In this document: positions 1 through 10,700 of the stretch, piece after piece
How the letters are laid out: each line of letters opens with the position of its first letter
Numbering within the stretch: position 1 is the first letter of the stretch
Assembly (NCBI GenBank): GCA_026120035.1
Contig: JALRME010000001.1
Span: 1,625,909-1,689,908 of the forward strand
DNA: 64,000 bases
Source: Coleophoma eucalyptorum
Taxonomy: Eukaryota; Ascomycota; Leotiomycetes; Helotiales; Dermateaceae
Direction: 5' to 3'
The notes under the pieces: model-generated
Databases searched by the model: none
Told to the model about the DNA's origin: nothing
The model's input: only the letters and a program-made list of their open reading frames with translations
Translations under genes and position numbers: made by a program

Positions 1-1109
1 CACGATTACGATTTCGTAATGCAGATTCCAGAAATCGGACAATGTGTTGCTGACTTAGACTTGAACCCCCCCCCCCCCCTCAAAACACCCCATCTCAATA
101 CTGTCATGCTTATAACTGCATAAATGGAGCTAGCCTTTAGCAAATTTTTTGTCGCTTGCTTACCAAAACGAAAGCTCTGCGATATATCTCTTTATCAAAA
201 CAGGTTTGGTTGCAGATTCAAAATGATATTTTATAGAAACGTTGAAGACACTGGTTTGATTAGTATGGCTCAGTCCCGAGGTATATTTAACAATCCTTTG
301 AGCTCGGTACATTGTATGTATAAAGAGGAGAGAAACCCTATTAGAATCGAAAAACTTGCATAGGACAGTACTAAATCAACCCTTTATTCCTCATCGCCTT
401 GGTAGGAGGTACTTCTGAATTAAGAATATAGAAGAGTCATCAACATTGCATCTTAATTGTCCCGACATGCCTTGATTCAAATTATAGGCACTGTCAAATG
501 GTAGAGAAAATATCTTGCTACTCGTAATACCAGCAGGATACCTGCTGAGGCGATACTGGAGGAACTGACATCGGAACCCCATACATCGCAGTGAATACTT
601 ATCATGTATAGACATGGCATGGCGCAGATGGTTCTGGCACGTCTTCGGATTGTTTATTCACCCATCGCTTAGGAAGTTCCCAGCGCCAAGAACGGCAAAG
701 AAATGACGAGATATCTATAACCTCTCTGATGCCTAGTCTTTTAGACAAAGGCGTCCAAAAACGCACCTCAAAGGAACAAGAAAAGTTAAAACAGACACAA
801 TCGACCTTTGTTATGGCTTTATCATCGGAATTATATCAACTTCCAACACAATGGACAAGGCTTCTGGTCAGTCGGACTTGTTTGTACTACGCATAAAGGT
901 CAAGGAGAGACATTAAGATGTCTTTGTACTGGTGGTGACGGGATTTTAATAAACAAAGGCATCTTGGAAGATATAAATCCAACAGTGATCAACCTCTGGC
1001 TCTTCTTGCTTGCCAGATCAGATCAACTCACAAGAAACAACCTTCACCAACTCGAAAACTCGGACGGAAATATAACCACAGAAAACAGGCGAAGCAACAG
1101 AAAGACATA
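1..1109. other. No supported gene; 5' flank
   Basis: Only short unrelated open frames are present. A run of 14 C lies at 66-79. The frame at 808-1110 on the plus strand has no recognisable motif and runs directly into the start of the next gene, so it is more likely leader sequence than protein. Confidence 0.5.
66..79. repeat. Poly-C homopolymer (14 C)
   Basis: An uninterrupted run of 14 cytosines. Runs of this kind vary in length between isolates and are prone to sequencing error. Confidence 0.95.
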
Positions 1110-1799
1110 ATGTGCATGGTCGTTGAAACTACCTTCAGCTGCGGCCACCAAAAGCCCGAACTCAGAGAATGTCGTGTCGAGAAAGACCGAAAGAGAACAT
1201 CCGTTATCATACGATTCCTGCTGTGCCAAAGCAAGCAGCCAGAATGCCAGGAGCCAGAGAAGGCCAAAGAGCAGAGATCCTCCCAATGCAAGCGTTGCCG
1301 AAGAAAGGCAAAGGATCGAATGAGAAACCAAGCTCAGCAAGACAAAGCTGTGAATGACCTCTACAAAATCGAACTGGCTAATGCTCGTGCAGGCAAAGTA
1401 GCGCTTCAGCCAGGAGTAATCAAGTCGCCAGTAGTTGTTCCTGGGATCCAACTCAGCACATGGAATCAATTTCAATCCAACCACGGATTTGCTCCTCCAC
1501 CACCCAGCAAGCCTTTGCCCCAACCTCCAAAGAAGAGCAGGAGCAAGCGGGCAGCTCTACCCCCGAAACGTTCGAGTTCACGACGACCAGGTTCCAGCAG
1601 TCGCCGCGCATCAAACAGCCAGCGAAGATCGTCCCACGACCAGCGCCGAGATTCAACCAACATCGACGCCGTGATCCGCGATGTTGAATTGTGGGGTGCC
1701 ACCGGCCTCATGCTCCAGCCACCCCAGAGAGGCTCGCTTGGTGTGATGCCTTCGAACTCAAGCGCAAAACCTTCTCCCCTTAATTTCACCCACAGGTGA
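1110..1799 (+). CDS. Hypothetical Cys/basic-rich fungal protein
   Basis: This is a single-exon 229-residue frame starting at ATG 1110 and ending in TGA. The N-terminus (MCMVVETTFSCGH) and the following cysteines (CQSKQPEC, QCKRCRRKAK) resemble a class of small fungal hypothetical proteins that open with a CGH motif and carry scattered Cys residues. The middle is proline-rich (APPPPSKPLPQPPKKS) and is followed by a strongly basic Ser/Arg tract (about residues 143-185), which would suit nuclear localisation or RNA binding. No catalytic domain is visible. Function is unknown. The frame is much longer than its neighbours and its composition is protein-like, so I regard it as probably real. Confidence 0.55.
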   Translation: MCMVVETTFSCGHQKPELRECRVEKDRKRTSVIIRFLLCQSKQPECQEPEKAKEQRSSQCKRCRRKAKDRMRNQAQQDKAVNDLYKIELANARAGKVALQPGVIKSPVVVPGIQLSTWNQFQSNHGFAPPPPSKPLPQPPKKSRSKRAALPPKRSSSRRPGSSSRRASNSQRRSSHDQRRDSTNIDAVIRDVELWGATGLMLQPPQRGSLGVMPSNSSAKPSPLNFTHR

Positions 1800-2549
1800 G
1801 GGTAAAAGGGAGCGCTAGAAGCGGGTGAAGAAAGAAAGAAAAAAAAAAAGAAACAAAGAAAGAAAGAAAAAGGGAGCCAATAATAAAAACAAAAAAAGAA
1901 GAGGAAAAAGAAGGTAAGTATTAATTGTGAAACGTTAGGGCAGCAATATGAAAGCATATAGAAAGGTAGATCGATATTAGCACTGTGCATTGAATTGGAT
2001 ATTCTTCTTTCCGAAAGCTCTCCATAAGGACGATCCGATGTTAAATACAAAATTATGACATAGACTTTCTGAGAACATAAAACATTATTTTAAGCCCCCA
2101 ATCTAAGACAGTGAGAGGACCTAAATAATGTAGCTAGGGAGTTCAATAATACTTTTGAAAGGCTTTCTTATTACAATGGATTTACGCCCTTAATTTCACC
2201 TCCCCTCTACAGCGGCTCTGTTGGGGGAAGGAGGCAAGCCACAAAAAATCTGGAAATGGAATTCTTGTTTATGAACAATGATACAAACGAGAGTTAAAGC
2301 CTGATCATGAAAGGTACAACCTTCAACGCTAGCCGCCTGCTCCTTCACCATGCTTGAGAATCTACCTGTCAAGCAACGGATACTTATCAGCTGCAAACTT
2401 GACATGGTGCGATTTTCGTCTCTCATTTCGCGGACCATTTCTCCGTTTAGTGCCAATGATGGCTGCGCCCCATGGCTATGGTATTCAATATATTTTCGTT
2501 CGTTCTTGATCATGTATGGTATTGAGTTTCCTTGCCCGGACCAGTCCGT
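1800..2549. other. Intergenic, purine-rich tract
   Basis: Downstream of the Cys/basic-rich gene lies an almost pure purine stretch of G, A and short A runs (about 1823-1915). The rest is AT-rich with no supported coding frame; the small frames at 2196-2513 and 2350-2622 are shadows or chance. Confidence 0.5.
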
Positions 2550-3253
2550 TTACTTGGTCTTGCCATTTTCGACCTTGCCGTTTGTTTGCTTGCTGGACCT
2601 AAACCTCGCCACCTCTTTCTGAACTTCTTTCTCGATACGAGCTTGCAATTCTGGTCGGTAGCCAAGCTTGAAAAGTACCTCCATCCATACAAAGAATGGT
2701 GCAAGCACAAGGGCCTGGAGGAGGTTATCCAAAAGCGCAGGAGCCCGTCTTTCAAATGCGCCGTGGCCCACAAACTGTGCAATCCAGGATACGATCTCTA
2801 CTACAATGGCCACTTTGTTGGCCGTAGATGGGATCGTGCTTGTCAAGTGGTTAGAGTAGGCGGTCCACCCGAGGATCATTGGAACTGCAAGTGAGCCGGC
2901 AACCGGCTCGAGAAGGATATAAAACCCGCCATATAGAATCGCACCAATTGTGCCCAAGTTGAGAGGAAGATTTGGAATCGTGAGCCAGCTTGGGAGCGGT
3001 ATAAGCGTTGGGCTGTTTGTTGCCTGCAATGTGGTGAGCTCAGTGTCTTGGTGGGGTATGACGGGATAAGCTTAAAGGGCATCGTACCAGAAGAAGTGAG
3101 ACGGCCAAAATCATAGGGACGCAGAGCATATGAATCGAGACATTGACCGGATTGTGGTGATATGAGCCATACTGATTACAGTTAGAATGGTCTCCAAGAA
3201 GGGTCGCAGGTCAGCCTCACAAAGCACAGCTGCTTCTCGAGGTTGAGAGACAT
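2550..3253 (-). CDS. MPO1: Mpo1/YGL010W-like ER dioxygenase (DUF962)
   Basis: I assemble a 196-residue protein from three exons: 3253-3221, 3171-3088 and 3023-2550, all with GT-AG introns and intact phase. It begins MSLNLEKQLCF and reads into YGSYHHNPVNVSIHMLC, the signature of the DUF962/YGL010w family, whose conserved His residues bind iron. In yeast, Mpo1 is an Fe2+-dependent ER dioxygenase that alpha-oxidises 2-hydroxy fatty acids from phytosphingosine breakdown. Several hydrophobic segments follow (ILYGGFYILLEP, VWMEVLFKLGY), matching the multi-pass family topology. The C-terminal tail is basic and charged. Length is close to the yeast protein. It is divergent from RPB7, about 860 bp away. 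The start was chosen because the family N-terminus is recovered only with the two short 5' exons. Confidence 0.88.
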
Positions 3254-4116
3254 TGTGGAATGATGATTCAAAGTTGCGTGTTTGACGAGAGGAGTCTCCG
3301 GACGGATGCGGCTGTACTTGGGGGCTTTGGAGAGAAGTAGCTCAGAGTGCTCGTGGTCGTAGTCGTGGAATCGTCAAGTCATTGAAGGGGCCGAGAGGTC
3401 AAGGGCGGAGGTGGCTATATAGAGAAAGAGGTTGAGAGAGGGTGACAACTGTTCTGCCAACGTCAAACCTTCCCCCACAACGAAGTAAGTCACCGCATGC
3501 ACGAACCGCACTTCCCGCATGTGCTTTCGCTTAGGACCTCGGGTCGAAATGTCCGCGCCGCGTTTCCGAATTTGTTAGGGAGGAAATCTACGCAGGCTTG
3601 CGTTCCGTCAGGCACTAACATTTGAAATATCTCGAATCCTTGGCGATAGCTCCAAACACGACATCTCTCTTTCCCTGCGACGACCAGCTCTAAAGTCTTC
3701 GTCCATAGACCGTACACGCATCGACAACCTTTGCGCGCTCTCTGTTGCGGTCCCCAGAGAGCTGCCAAAGAGTTTCGTCCTTGCATCGCCATTCTTTTGA
3801 GCAGAGTACGTCCTTGTTGCAAGCCGGCGCCTCGTTGCTCTCTGGACTGATGATTGCAGGATTACCTTCGTGAGCAGGCGTATCTGCTGTTGCAGATCAA
3901 GGCATCCCACGCGATCTCGGCGAGGTTCTGCAAGGGGACTGGGTGGTTACTCAGAACGGCCTAAGTTTGCTAGGTATTTTGGGAAGGTTGCGACAATTTC
4001 ATCTCTGCCTCAACTTGCGCCGTGACCCATTTCGTAGCTGTTGCTTGCCGCAAGGGGACGATATCCTTCACAATATTTACGTCGAGAATCACACTTTCTT
4101 TCCGAACACGATCAAG
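3254..4116. promoter_or_regulatory. Divergent intergenic region MPO1 / RPB7
   Basis: The 863 bp between two divergent start codons must contain both promoters and 5' leaders. The minus-strand frames at 3490-3822 and 3608-3910 show no motif and are probably chance. No clear TATA box is placed with confidence. Confidence 0.5.
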
Positions 4117-4786
4117 ATGTTCTTTCTCTACAATCTTGAGCGACAGGTTACCCTGCATCCCTCCTACTTTGGCCGAAACATGCATGAGTTGGTCACAGGC
4201 AAGCTTCTCCAGGATGTAGAGGGTACCTGCACAGGTCGTTATTTCATCATCACAATCATGGATACTTTTGATATTTCAGAAGGCCGCATATTACCAGGCA
4301 GTGGACTGGCAGAATTCACAGTTGGATACAGAGCTGTGGTTTGGAGACCCTTCAAAGGGGAGACTGTAAGAGCTTCATTCTCGGTGAAGACTCTTTGCTT
4401 GTGCTCATTACTATTCTTAGGTTGATGCCATTGTTACCTCGGTGAACGCAGTAGGTTTCTTCGCTGATGCTGGGCCACTGCCTCTCTTCGTCTCAGCCCA
4501 TGTAGGTCATTTTCCTTTTCTTCCCGTGCCACAACTAATGGTGGCAGCTCATTCCTTTGGACATCAAGTTTGACCCCAACGCTACACCTCCACAGTTCAC
4601 TAATAACGAGGACTCTGTTATCGAAGTTGGCACGCACGTTAGAGTGAAACTCATAGGAACTAGAGCTGAGGTTGGAGGAATGTATGCGATTGCGAGCATC
4701 AAAGAGGACTATCTTGGGTATTATTCCTCTAATTTACTTCCACTTCGCTTTTCTAACAAATGTGTAGATGCTTGCAAGGATCATAG
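4117..4786 (+). CDS. RPB7: RNA polymerase II subunit Rpb7
   Basis: Four exons (4117-4365, 4421-4501, 4548-4717, 4768-4786) give 172 residues, against 171 in yeast Rpb7. The start [19 protein letters not shown] matches the family N-terminus (yeast MFFIKDLSLNITLHPSFFG). The tip/RNP-like N-terminal domain includes the conserved [18 protein letters not shown] and [12 protein letters not shown]. The C-terminal OB-fold domain follows and ends in [15 protein letters not shown]. Rpb7 pairs with Rpb4 to form the Pol II stalk, which contacts nascent RNA and the initiation machinery in the nucleus. The longer open frame upstream (from 3943) is not conserved and is leader sequence. The last exon, contributing only GCLQGS, is the least certain part. 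The gene is divergent from MPO1. Confidence 0.95.
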
Positions 4787-6145
4787 GAATCTAGCACCTA
4801 AGATTTCATATTTGGACTGTTGCTGGTCCACGCATTTATGAGCCTTTGCAGAGACCAGCCCCAAAATAAAGACTTGATGACATGAGGACATTACCCTTAA
4901 AACCAGAAATTGCCAGCACATGAGATGTACCTGATAGAGCTACTTACAAAAAATATTGGTAGTGGTAGATGGCGGCATCTCTACACAGGGAGACACATAA
5001 AAGCAAATAATTGCATGTACCTTGTAAATTGGAAGAAATGAAAAAGAATGCAAAAGACAGATCACAGTGTAACTGTTGATTCGGTGCCTTAATTCTTCTA
5101 CATCGACCTATTACTGTGAATCAGAAGTGAATGGAAGACAACCGATCTGTAGAGGATATTCACGAGACAAATAAGTGTCAAGCTCGAAATGGATATTCGG
5201 CTTTCAAGCGATTCTCAAGCTCCGAGACGCTTGCCTGCCTAGACAGAAAGTCTATTATAAGCTGCAACGATTGCTGGATACGAATCCATTACATACGGCA
5301 AGTTAAGAGATGAAGTCTTAAGTGTAGTGATTCATCTTGAGCACCCAGCAACCGATCATGACTTCAGTTCTCAATCTATTCTAACAGCAACCATGAATCC
5401 ATTAGGAAATGAAGGGTAGATAGTAACTCACTTTGAAATTGAAAAATTGTTTACGAAATTCTTACAGGGCCTGTGGGTACTATTTCCTAGTAGTATGTTC
5501 TTAGTATTAATTTGTCGCAGTTAGCATGGCACTGCTCTGACGGAAAAGCGAACCGAAGGGAAGGACGAGGCCTTTATAACAAGTGCTGGGAAGACTGCCA
5601 ATCAAAATAATCACGAATAAATAACAGCTCACCGGAATAGACTATCAGGTAACAACATAGATCCCCGTCTGTTATCGGGCATGCCCAACACGATTTGTCG
5701 TTCCCGTCGCTTAAGCCAGAGCTTGAAGCGATCTCAAAAAAATATTGTTTAGTTGACAGTTTAAGCGACGGCAACTTCCTCCATCATAGTCTAATTTGTA
5801 AGTAAACTGACTGGCAGGGCCTGGCCTAATAATCAATTTATAGAAGACCCTGTCAATGTCCCTTCTCACATTTCGGATCATTATCAGATTATCAGCTCTT
5901 CGACCTCATCTACTAACTCATTGCTTAACCATTGTTCTATCTACGCCATTACTAAACACAAGGACGAACCATAATGCCCAAAGTTTCATACAAGTCTAGG
6001 CCCTGAAGTTTCGAACCTAATACTATTGTTGATAAGCTTTTGGGCAGATTAATATTGGGTTATTCTTGCCCACTCCGCAACTCAAATTGCCCGGTTTGGA
6101 ATCGAGACCCAACGACCCTAAAACTTCTCACCACCTTACACAAAG
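4787..6145. other. Intergenic, no supported gene
   Basis: About 1.36 kb of AT-rich sequence. Short frames at 5131-5313 and 5574-5774 have no recognisable content. Confidence 0.5.
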
Positions 6146-7260
6146 ATGCCTATCTCTTACAGTATGGAATTTCCAGAGGAATACAAGGCGACTTCTTTCG
6201 TTGATCCCATCATATGCTATTCGCCAACTGACTACCTAGCTCAGCTCCGATACTCGAATGGTACATGCCACATGCACCAAGCTGTGCTGTGCCCAGCTCT
6301 TTCGCACGCATCTGATACATACCTCCGCTTCTTAGAAAAGGCCGCACAGTATAATCCTCTAGAAGGAGTTGCACCAGCCATGAATTCACAACGGGTGCAG
6401 TTCGCCAGGCATATCGCTCATAATACGGGAGCTTTGATCACGAAGCATAACCAAGCTCATAGCGAGGAGCTTTACCGATGTCAGAAAGAGAGTTTCCAGC
6501 GCCAAGTTAAGAATGACATGAGGTCGAGAGGGTGGACGGATAGCGATGAGAAAGACGTGGAAAAGTACTGCCAGAGGCAATTGAGGGAGAGTGGAATGTC
6601 GTATACCTATGTATACGACAGTGACAGTGACAGCGACGTTGATAGTGATGATGAAATTGGAAATGACAGCGAAACTTCCGAAACCATCTATAGTAAAGCT
6701 AAGCAAATTTATCCTGCTGATACTAAACCGCCCACTGCTGTGTCTTCGGCACGGATATTAATCGTGGGTATGGGCAGAGAAGCTGCTGGAGCTGTTACAA
6801 AGTCTAGGACATGGCCATGTTCTCTGCATAGTTCACAGTTGTCAACTCCACAAACATTTGATGGATGTGGCACAGGAATACGCCCATTGTGTGCCGATTG
6901 TGGAAAGATCGGTCATGCTTCAAACCAATGTCTACTGAGGGAAAGCACGCAGGATGGTAGATTTGAAAAGGAGATAGTGGTACGTGTACAGCAGTGAAAT
7001 AAAGTGGTGAGGAAGTCTAACCTCTACAGACAGTAACTATGAACCAATGCGGGAACGAAATGCAAACACTTAGCACCAAGGAGCAACATCTGCCAAAGCA
7101 ATCTATAAAGGAAAAAGTCCAATACTTCCGGCAAGACCTTCACCAAGTTTGTATAAATGTCAAAAAATCACTGAGAGATTGGACCATTATAAACGATGAA
7201 TTAGAAGCCGACAAGGCAAGAAAGACCCACCATCTTCCTTTGGAAAACTCAAGCAAATGA
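6146..7260 (+). CDS. Hypothetical protein with a CCHC zinc knuckle
   Basis: The first exon 6146-6979 encodes 278 residues. A 50-bp intron (6980-7029; GTACGT donor, CTAAC branch, CTACAG acceptor) joins it in phase to 7030-7260, giving 354 residues. An acidic Ser/Asp tract (DSDSDSDVDSDDE, about residues 159-171) precedes a single zinc knuckle, CADCGKIGHASNQC (about residues 250-263), with exact C-X2-C-X4-H-X4-C spacing. Zinc knuckles bind single-stranded nucleic acid in RNA-processing proteins and in retroelement gag proteins. No other gag or protease signature is visible, so I do not call it a retroelement. The stop overlaps the ATG of the next frame (7257), so the gene may continue through another intron that I could not place. 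Confidence 0.5.
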
Positions 7261-7730
7261 CGCTGGCCAGAACAATTAACATCTACGTCCAACTGCACTT
7301 CCTGGGCATGGATGCGCACAAGCAACAAACCCATGGATTTAAAGTCCCTATACGCTTTAACAAGTGTGATTCACCTTCTCTTCCATCTAGAGGACCAGGA
7401 GCCATTGAGGTAAGTTTTTATGGTCTAGCAATACTCACTATCCTTTCCGAGAACGGAGAGATGATCGAGCAGATCTGCCAGAAGATGATCTATGGCGTAA
7501 TGTACGGAGATGCGCTGAGGATAAAGCTAAGTAATTCGAGCATATTGGACCAGATGAAAGTGCGCCAAAAGTGGTGGAGGAGGTGTAGTAGCGGACAGGT
7601 CCTTGAACAGTCATTGATATCCACTCCTACTTCTCAGGCAGTGCAGGTTGCTAGGGGTAATGAGGCCTGCGAAGAAGTCGTTGATGAGCTTGTGGAAAAG
7701 GTAATGACCTTTTACAAGCAGTCGCGGTGA
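7257..7730 (+). CDS. Hypothetical ORF, possibly 3' part of the zinc-knuckle gene
   Basis: A 157-residue frame starts 4 nt before the end of the upstream frame. It contains a possible in-frame 42-bp mini-intron (GTAAGT donor at 7410, AG at 7451) that would remove a hydrophobic insert without changing phase. The C-terminal half looks protein-like and is helix-forming (MIEQICQKMIYGVMYGDALR; VVDELVEKVMTFYKQ). No family is recognised. It is either the terminal exon of the upstream gene or a separate small gene. Confidence 0.3.
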   Translation: MTLARTINIYVQLHFLGMDAHKQQTHGFKVPIRFNKCDSPSLPSRGPGAIEVSFYGLAILTILSENGEMIEQICQKMIYGVMYGDALRIKLSNSSILDQMKVRQKWWRRCSSGQVLEQSLISTPTSQAVQVARGNEACEEVVDELVEKVMTFYKQSR

Positions 7731-10700
7731 CGGCCTGAATTTCTGAGGAAGGACAGGACTGATAAGAGGGGGATGGGGGGTTGGGATTTTGAGGTGAAGG
7801 AAGATTCATGTTGTAACGTGGTGATACTAACGAAAATAATAAGGGAAACAAGTTAAGAGTTTGTGAATGGATACTATACCTGCAATAATGATACCCAAGA
7901 GTATAAGCAGTGAGGACTTCTCGGAATGTCAGGAAGTAGAAACTATTGAAGACATTACTACATTACTGTTTGCCCAAATTTTTCGTAATAAGAACGCCTG
8001 GACACAAGGAAAGAGCAAATACTAAATAAAATAGAAGATGCAGGAATACTGCAAAGAGACGTATACTGAATAACCCATTACACCTACCACAAACCACCGC
8101 ACCCCGATACCATCACTCAACCACAGCCCGTGCAAATCTAAAGCAATCCTCCAGTAGACGAAGCGATAGTAGAAACTCCAGTATATTGCAAGAGAAGAAA
8201 GTCTAGGTCAAAATTCTACCAGAACCCGGTTGCCTCCAATAAACTATGTCTGCAGTTTCTCAGATCTCTACGTTGCCTTTAGCCTCGACTTGCTACCATC
8301 CACTTAAATACTTATCAGGAAAACCTACGCCATTGAGGATCCAACTCCACTAACTGTTGGGTCCTTGGTTATGTATGATCCAATGCTTCTCATTGTCCAT
8401 GTCCGCAGTCTTTAACTCTTGTTTATTGAATCCAGAGAGGTTAGTATAGGTTCGGTAGCCTTCAGTTCTTTGGTTAGAATGCGCATAAGCTCATCCATGT
8501 AGGGCTCAAGCTCTGATTTCACGTTCGATTATCGTTGCAAGACCCTGCCGTCATAACGGGTTGAGAATGTTCAAGTCTTCGGACCGAAGCGTGAATTCTA
8601 ATTTGTTAGTGACACTGGTGATATCCTGCACACGAGTTGTACTTTATAGTTTCTCCGCCTCATCTGATTATGGGCCAGAGTTTCTTGAAAGGTATGCACG
8701 AACTCCAGCCATACTCCGAATCGTATATCCTTACTGGTCAGGTCTGATCGTTTGCCGTTTGATGACATCTTGAAGGGATAGCCCCTGCCAAACTGTCAAC
8801 ACTGACTTGAGAATATGCCTACAAGACGCACGACGCTATATAAATCTTATCTCAGAAAGAAAGTGCTCGGAAATGTCAATGGATACGTGAACAAGAGCTA
8901 TGAACAAAGAACATCTAAGAAACCTTTCATGATTGTATAATCAAAACGCTTTTAAAATGAACCCAGACTGCAAATTAGAACTGGAATGCATGATCTACTT
9001 TAAGATCAATCAATCTCTCAATTCCATGAAGCACTGTTTACATTCCCACCCAGCAGAATACACACGTGATAATCACGTAGCGAAGAAAGTGAATGCGCAA
9101 CTTGACTTCACTCAACCAAGGGCATATGCTTTTGGTTGAAGTTACCGTAGCGCTACTACGTGGACCAACTCCAAGCTCATCCTACCAAAGCTCAATCATG
9201 TAGATAAATGGAGCAAGTATGGACCAGATAGCAATGCCGATAAATCATGTAATATCCGCTGTACTTGGCCAAAAAGAAAAACAGTCGGGCATTTGTGACC
9301 TTGTTGATGTGTAGGATCTTAGGGCCCTTGTCCCTACTAGTACTTTGCAGGCAACGGCTTTTCGCTGTTGTCATCGCAGAATAAGAAGCAAAGTGCCACC
9401 AACCCAGGTTCATATACGCACAGCAGATAGGGCGACAAACATCAAGGCAAGTCAAGCCGGGACGCGGCATGCCCGAAGCTTTTGTGAAAGCAACAAAAAT
9501 AGTCCTGCTTTAACGGCACTTGTTACTCAAGCAATCGCGTGGGGCCGAGGGTTGAATGGTTGTGGTCGGCAAAACTCAATGGTCATGACTCGAAGCGGAG
9601 GACGGCCCGCCTCGATGAGCTGAGATTGAGACTGCTCCCTTACATACGAACACATTGCTGGAGTCTCAACAGTACTTGAGGATCTGGACTTTGCACAGCA
9701 ATTGTGAGCCTGTGGGCGAGGAGGATGAGATTTCGCCGCGTGCTTGGATGGTCTTGAGCTAGAGCTAGAAAGATGCGGGCAGGGCAGGACATTAGCGAGA
9801 TAACCAATGCTGCAATCATAGTCTGGCAATTCGGGGGTTGGGAAGCCGAGGCGAGCTGCATCTGTACATGATTATTGTGGAAAAAGCAAAGCAAAGCTGG
9901 GCATGGTCCGTTCGTAACGCGAGAATCAGTTCCTCCTACAGTACCAGTTGACATATTCGAGCCGATAGACAAGGAAGTTAGAGTGTGCTGACATTGCTAT
10001 TCAGGACAAGAAAAACGCACAGAGCCTTACGTCTTGAATACGACAGCTCGGCTGAACTAAGACGTTGTTGCAGGTAGTTTGACCAGTGAGTGCGACGATA
10101 TGATACTCCGGACCATAATGGTAACGTCCCAACGGGACGGATGAGAGTCCCGGCGACGATGCTAACAGAGAGTATGAGGACTGAAGGGCGATGGCTGCAA
10201 AGGGGTCGAAGAAGTCGCCGTAGCATTTGCACTTGTAATGTAGGTCAAAGCTGTATCAAGGGATACAAATCAATGTGCAGCACGGTAAGGGCAGGTGCAG
10301 TACATCTTGGAGAAAACGCGAACCATCAAGCTGGAATCAGGACCAGGACACAGCGCTATTTGAAATCATTGCGGTCTGTTCGGTTGGAGGCTAGTCTCAT
10401 TACATGTCGCACGCAATATCGTGAACTTTCCTCGTAGCTTTGGTCGACACAGGGTAGATTAAGTATGAGTTCAGTGATTCGAACCTTCTTGGTTTTGTGC
10501 TTGATATTGCCATTGATTGGTTCGTCTGTATTGCGGGACATGTCACTTCGAATGGAACTAACTGGCGACGTCTGCTTCTCTTCTGCCATCTCGCATTTCT
10601 TTCATCAAGCCCGATATATTGCAATTTGCAACAGACAGATCCAGACGCTGTATCACCCTCGGAAAATCTCACACTTGTCATATCTCGCCTGTCAACTTTC

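Noticed and set aside
3490..3910. Two overlapping basic minus-strand frames
   Set aside because: No conserved motif; they fall in the MPO1/RPB7 divergent promoter region and overlap in different registers.
10440..10520. GGTTCGAATC B-box-like sequence on the minus strand
   Set aside because: The flanks do not form a T stem or a cloverleaf.
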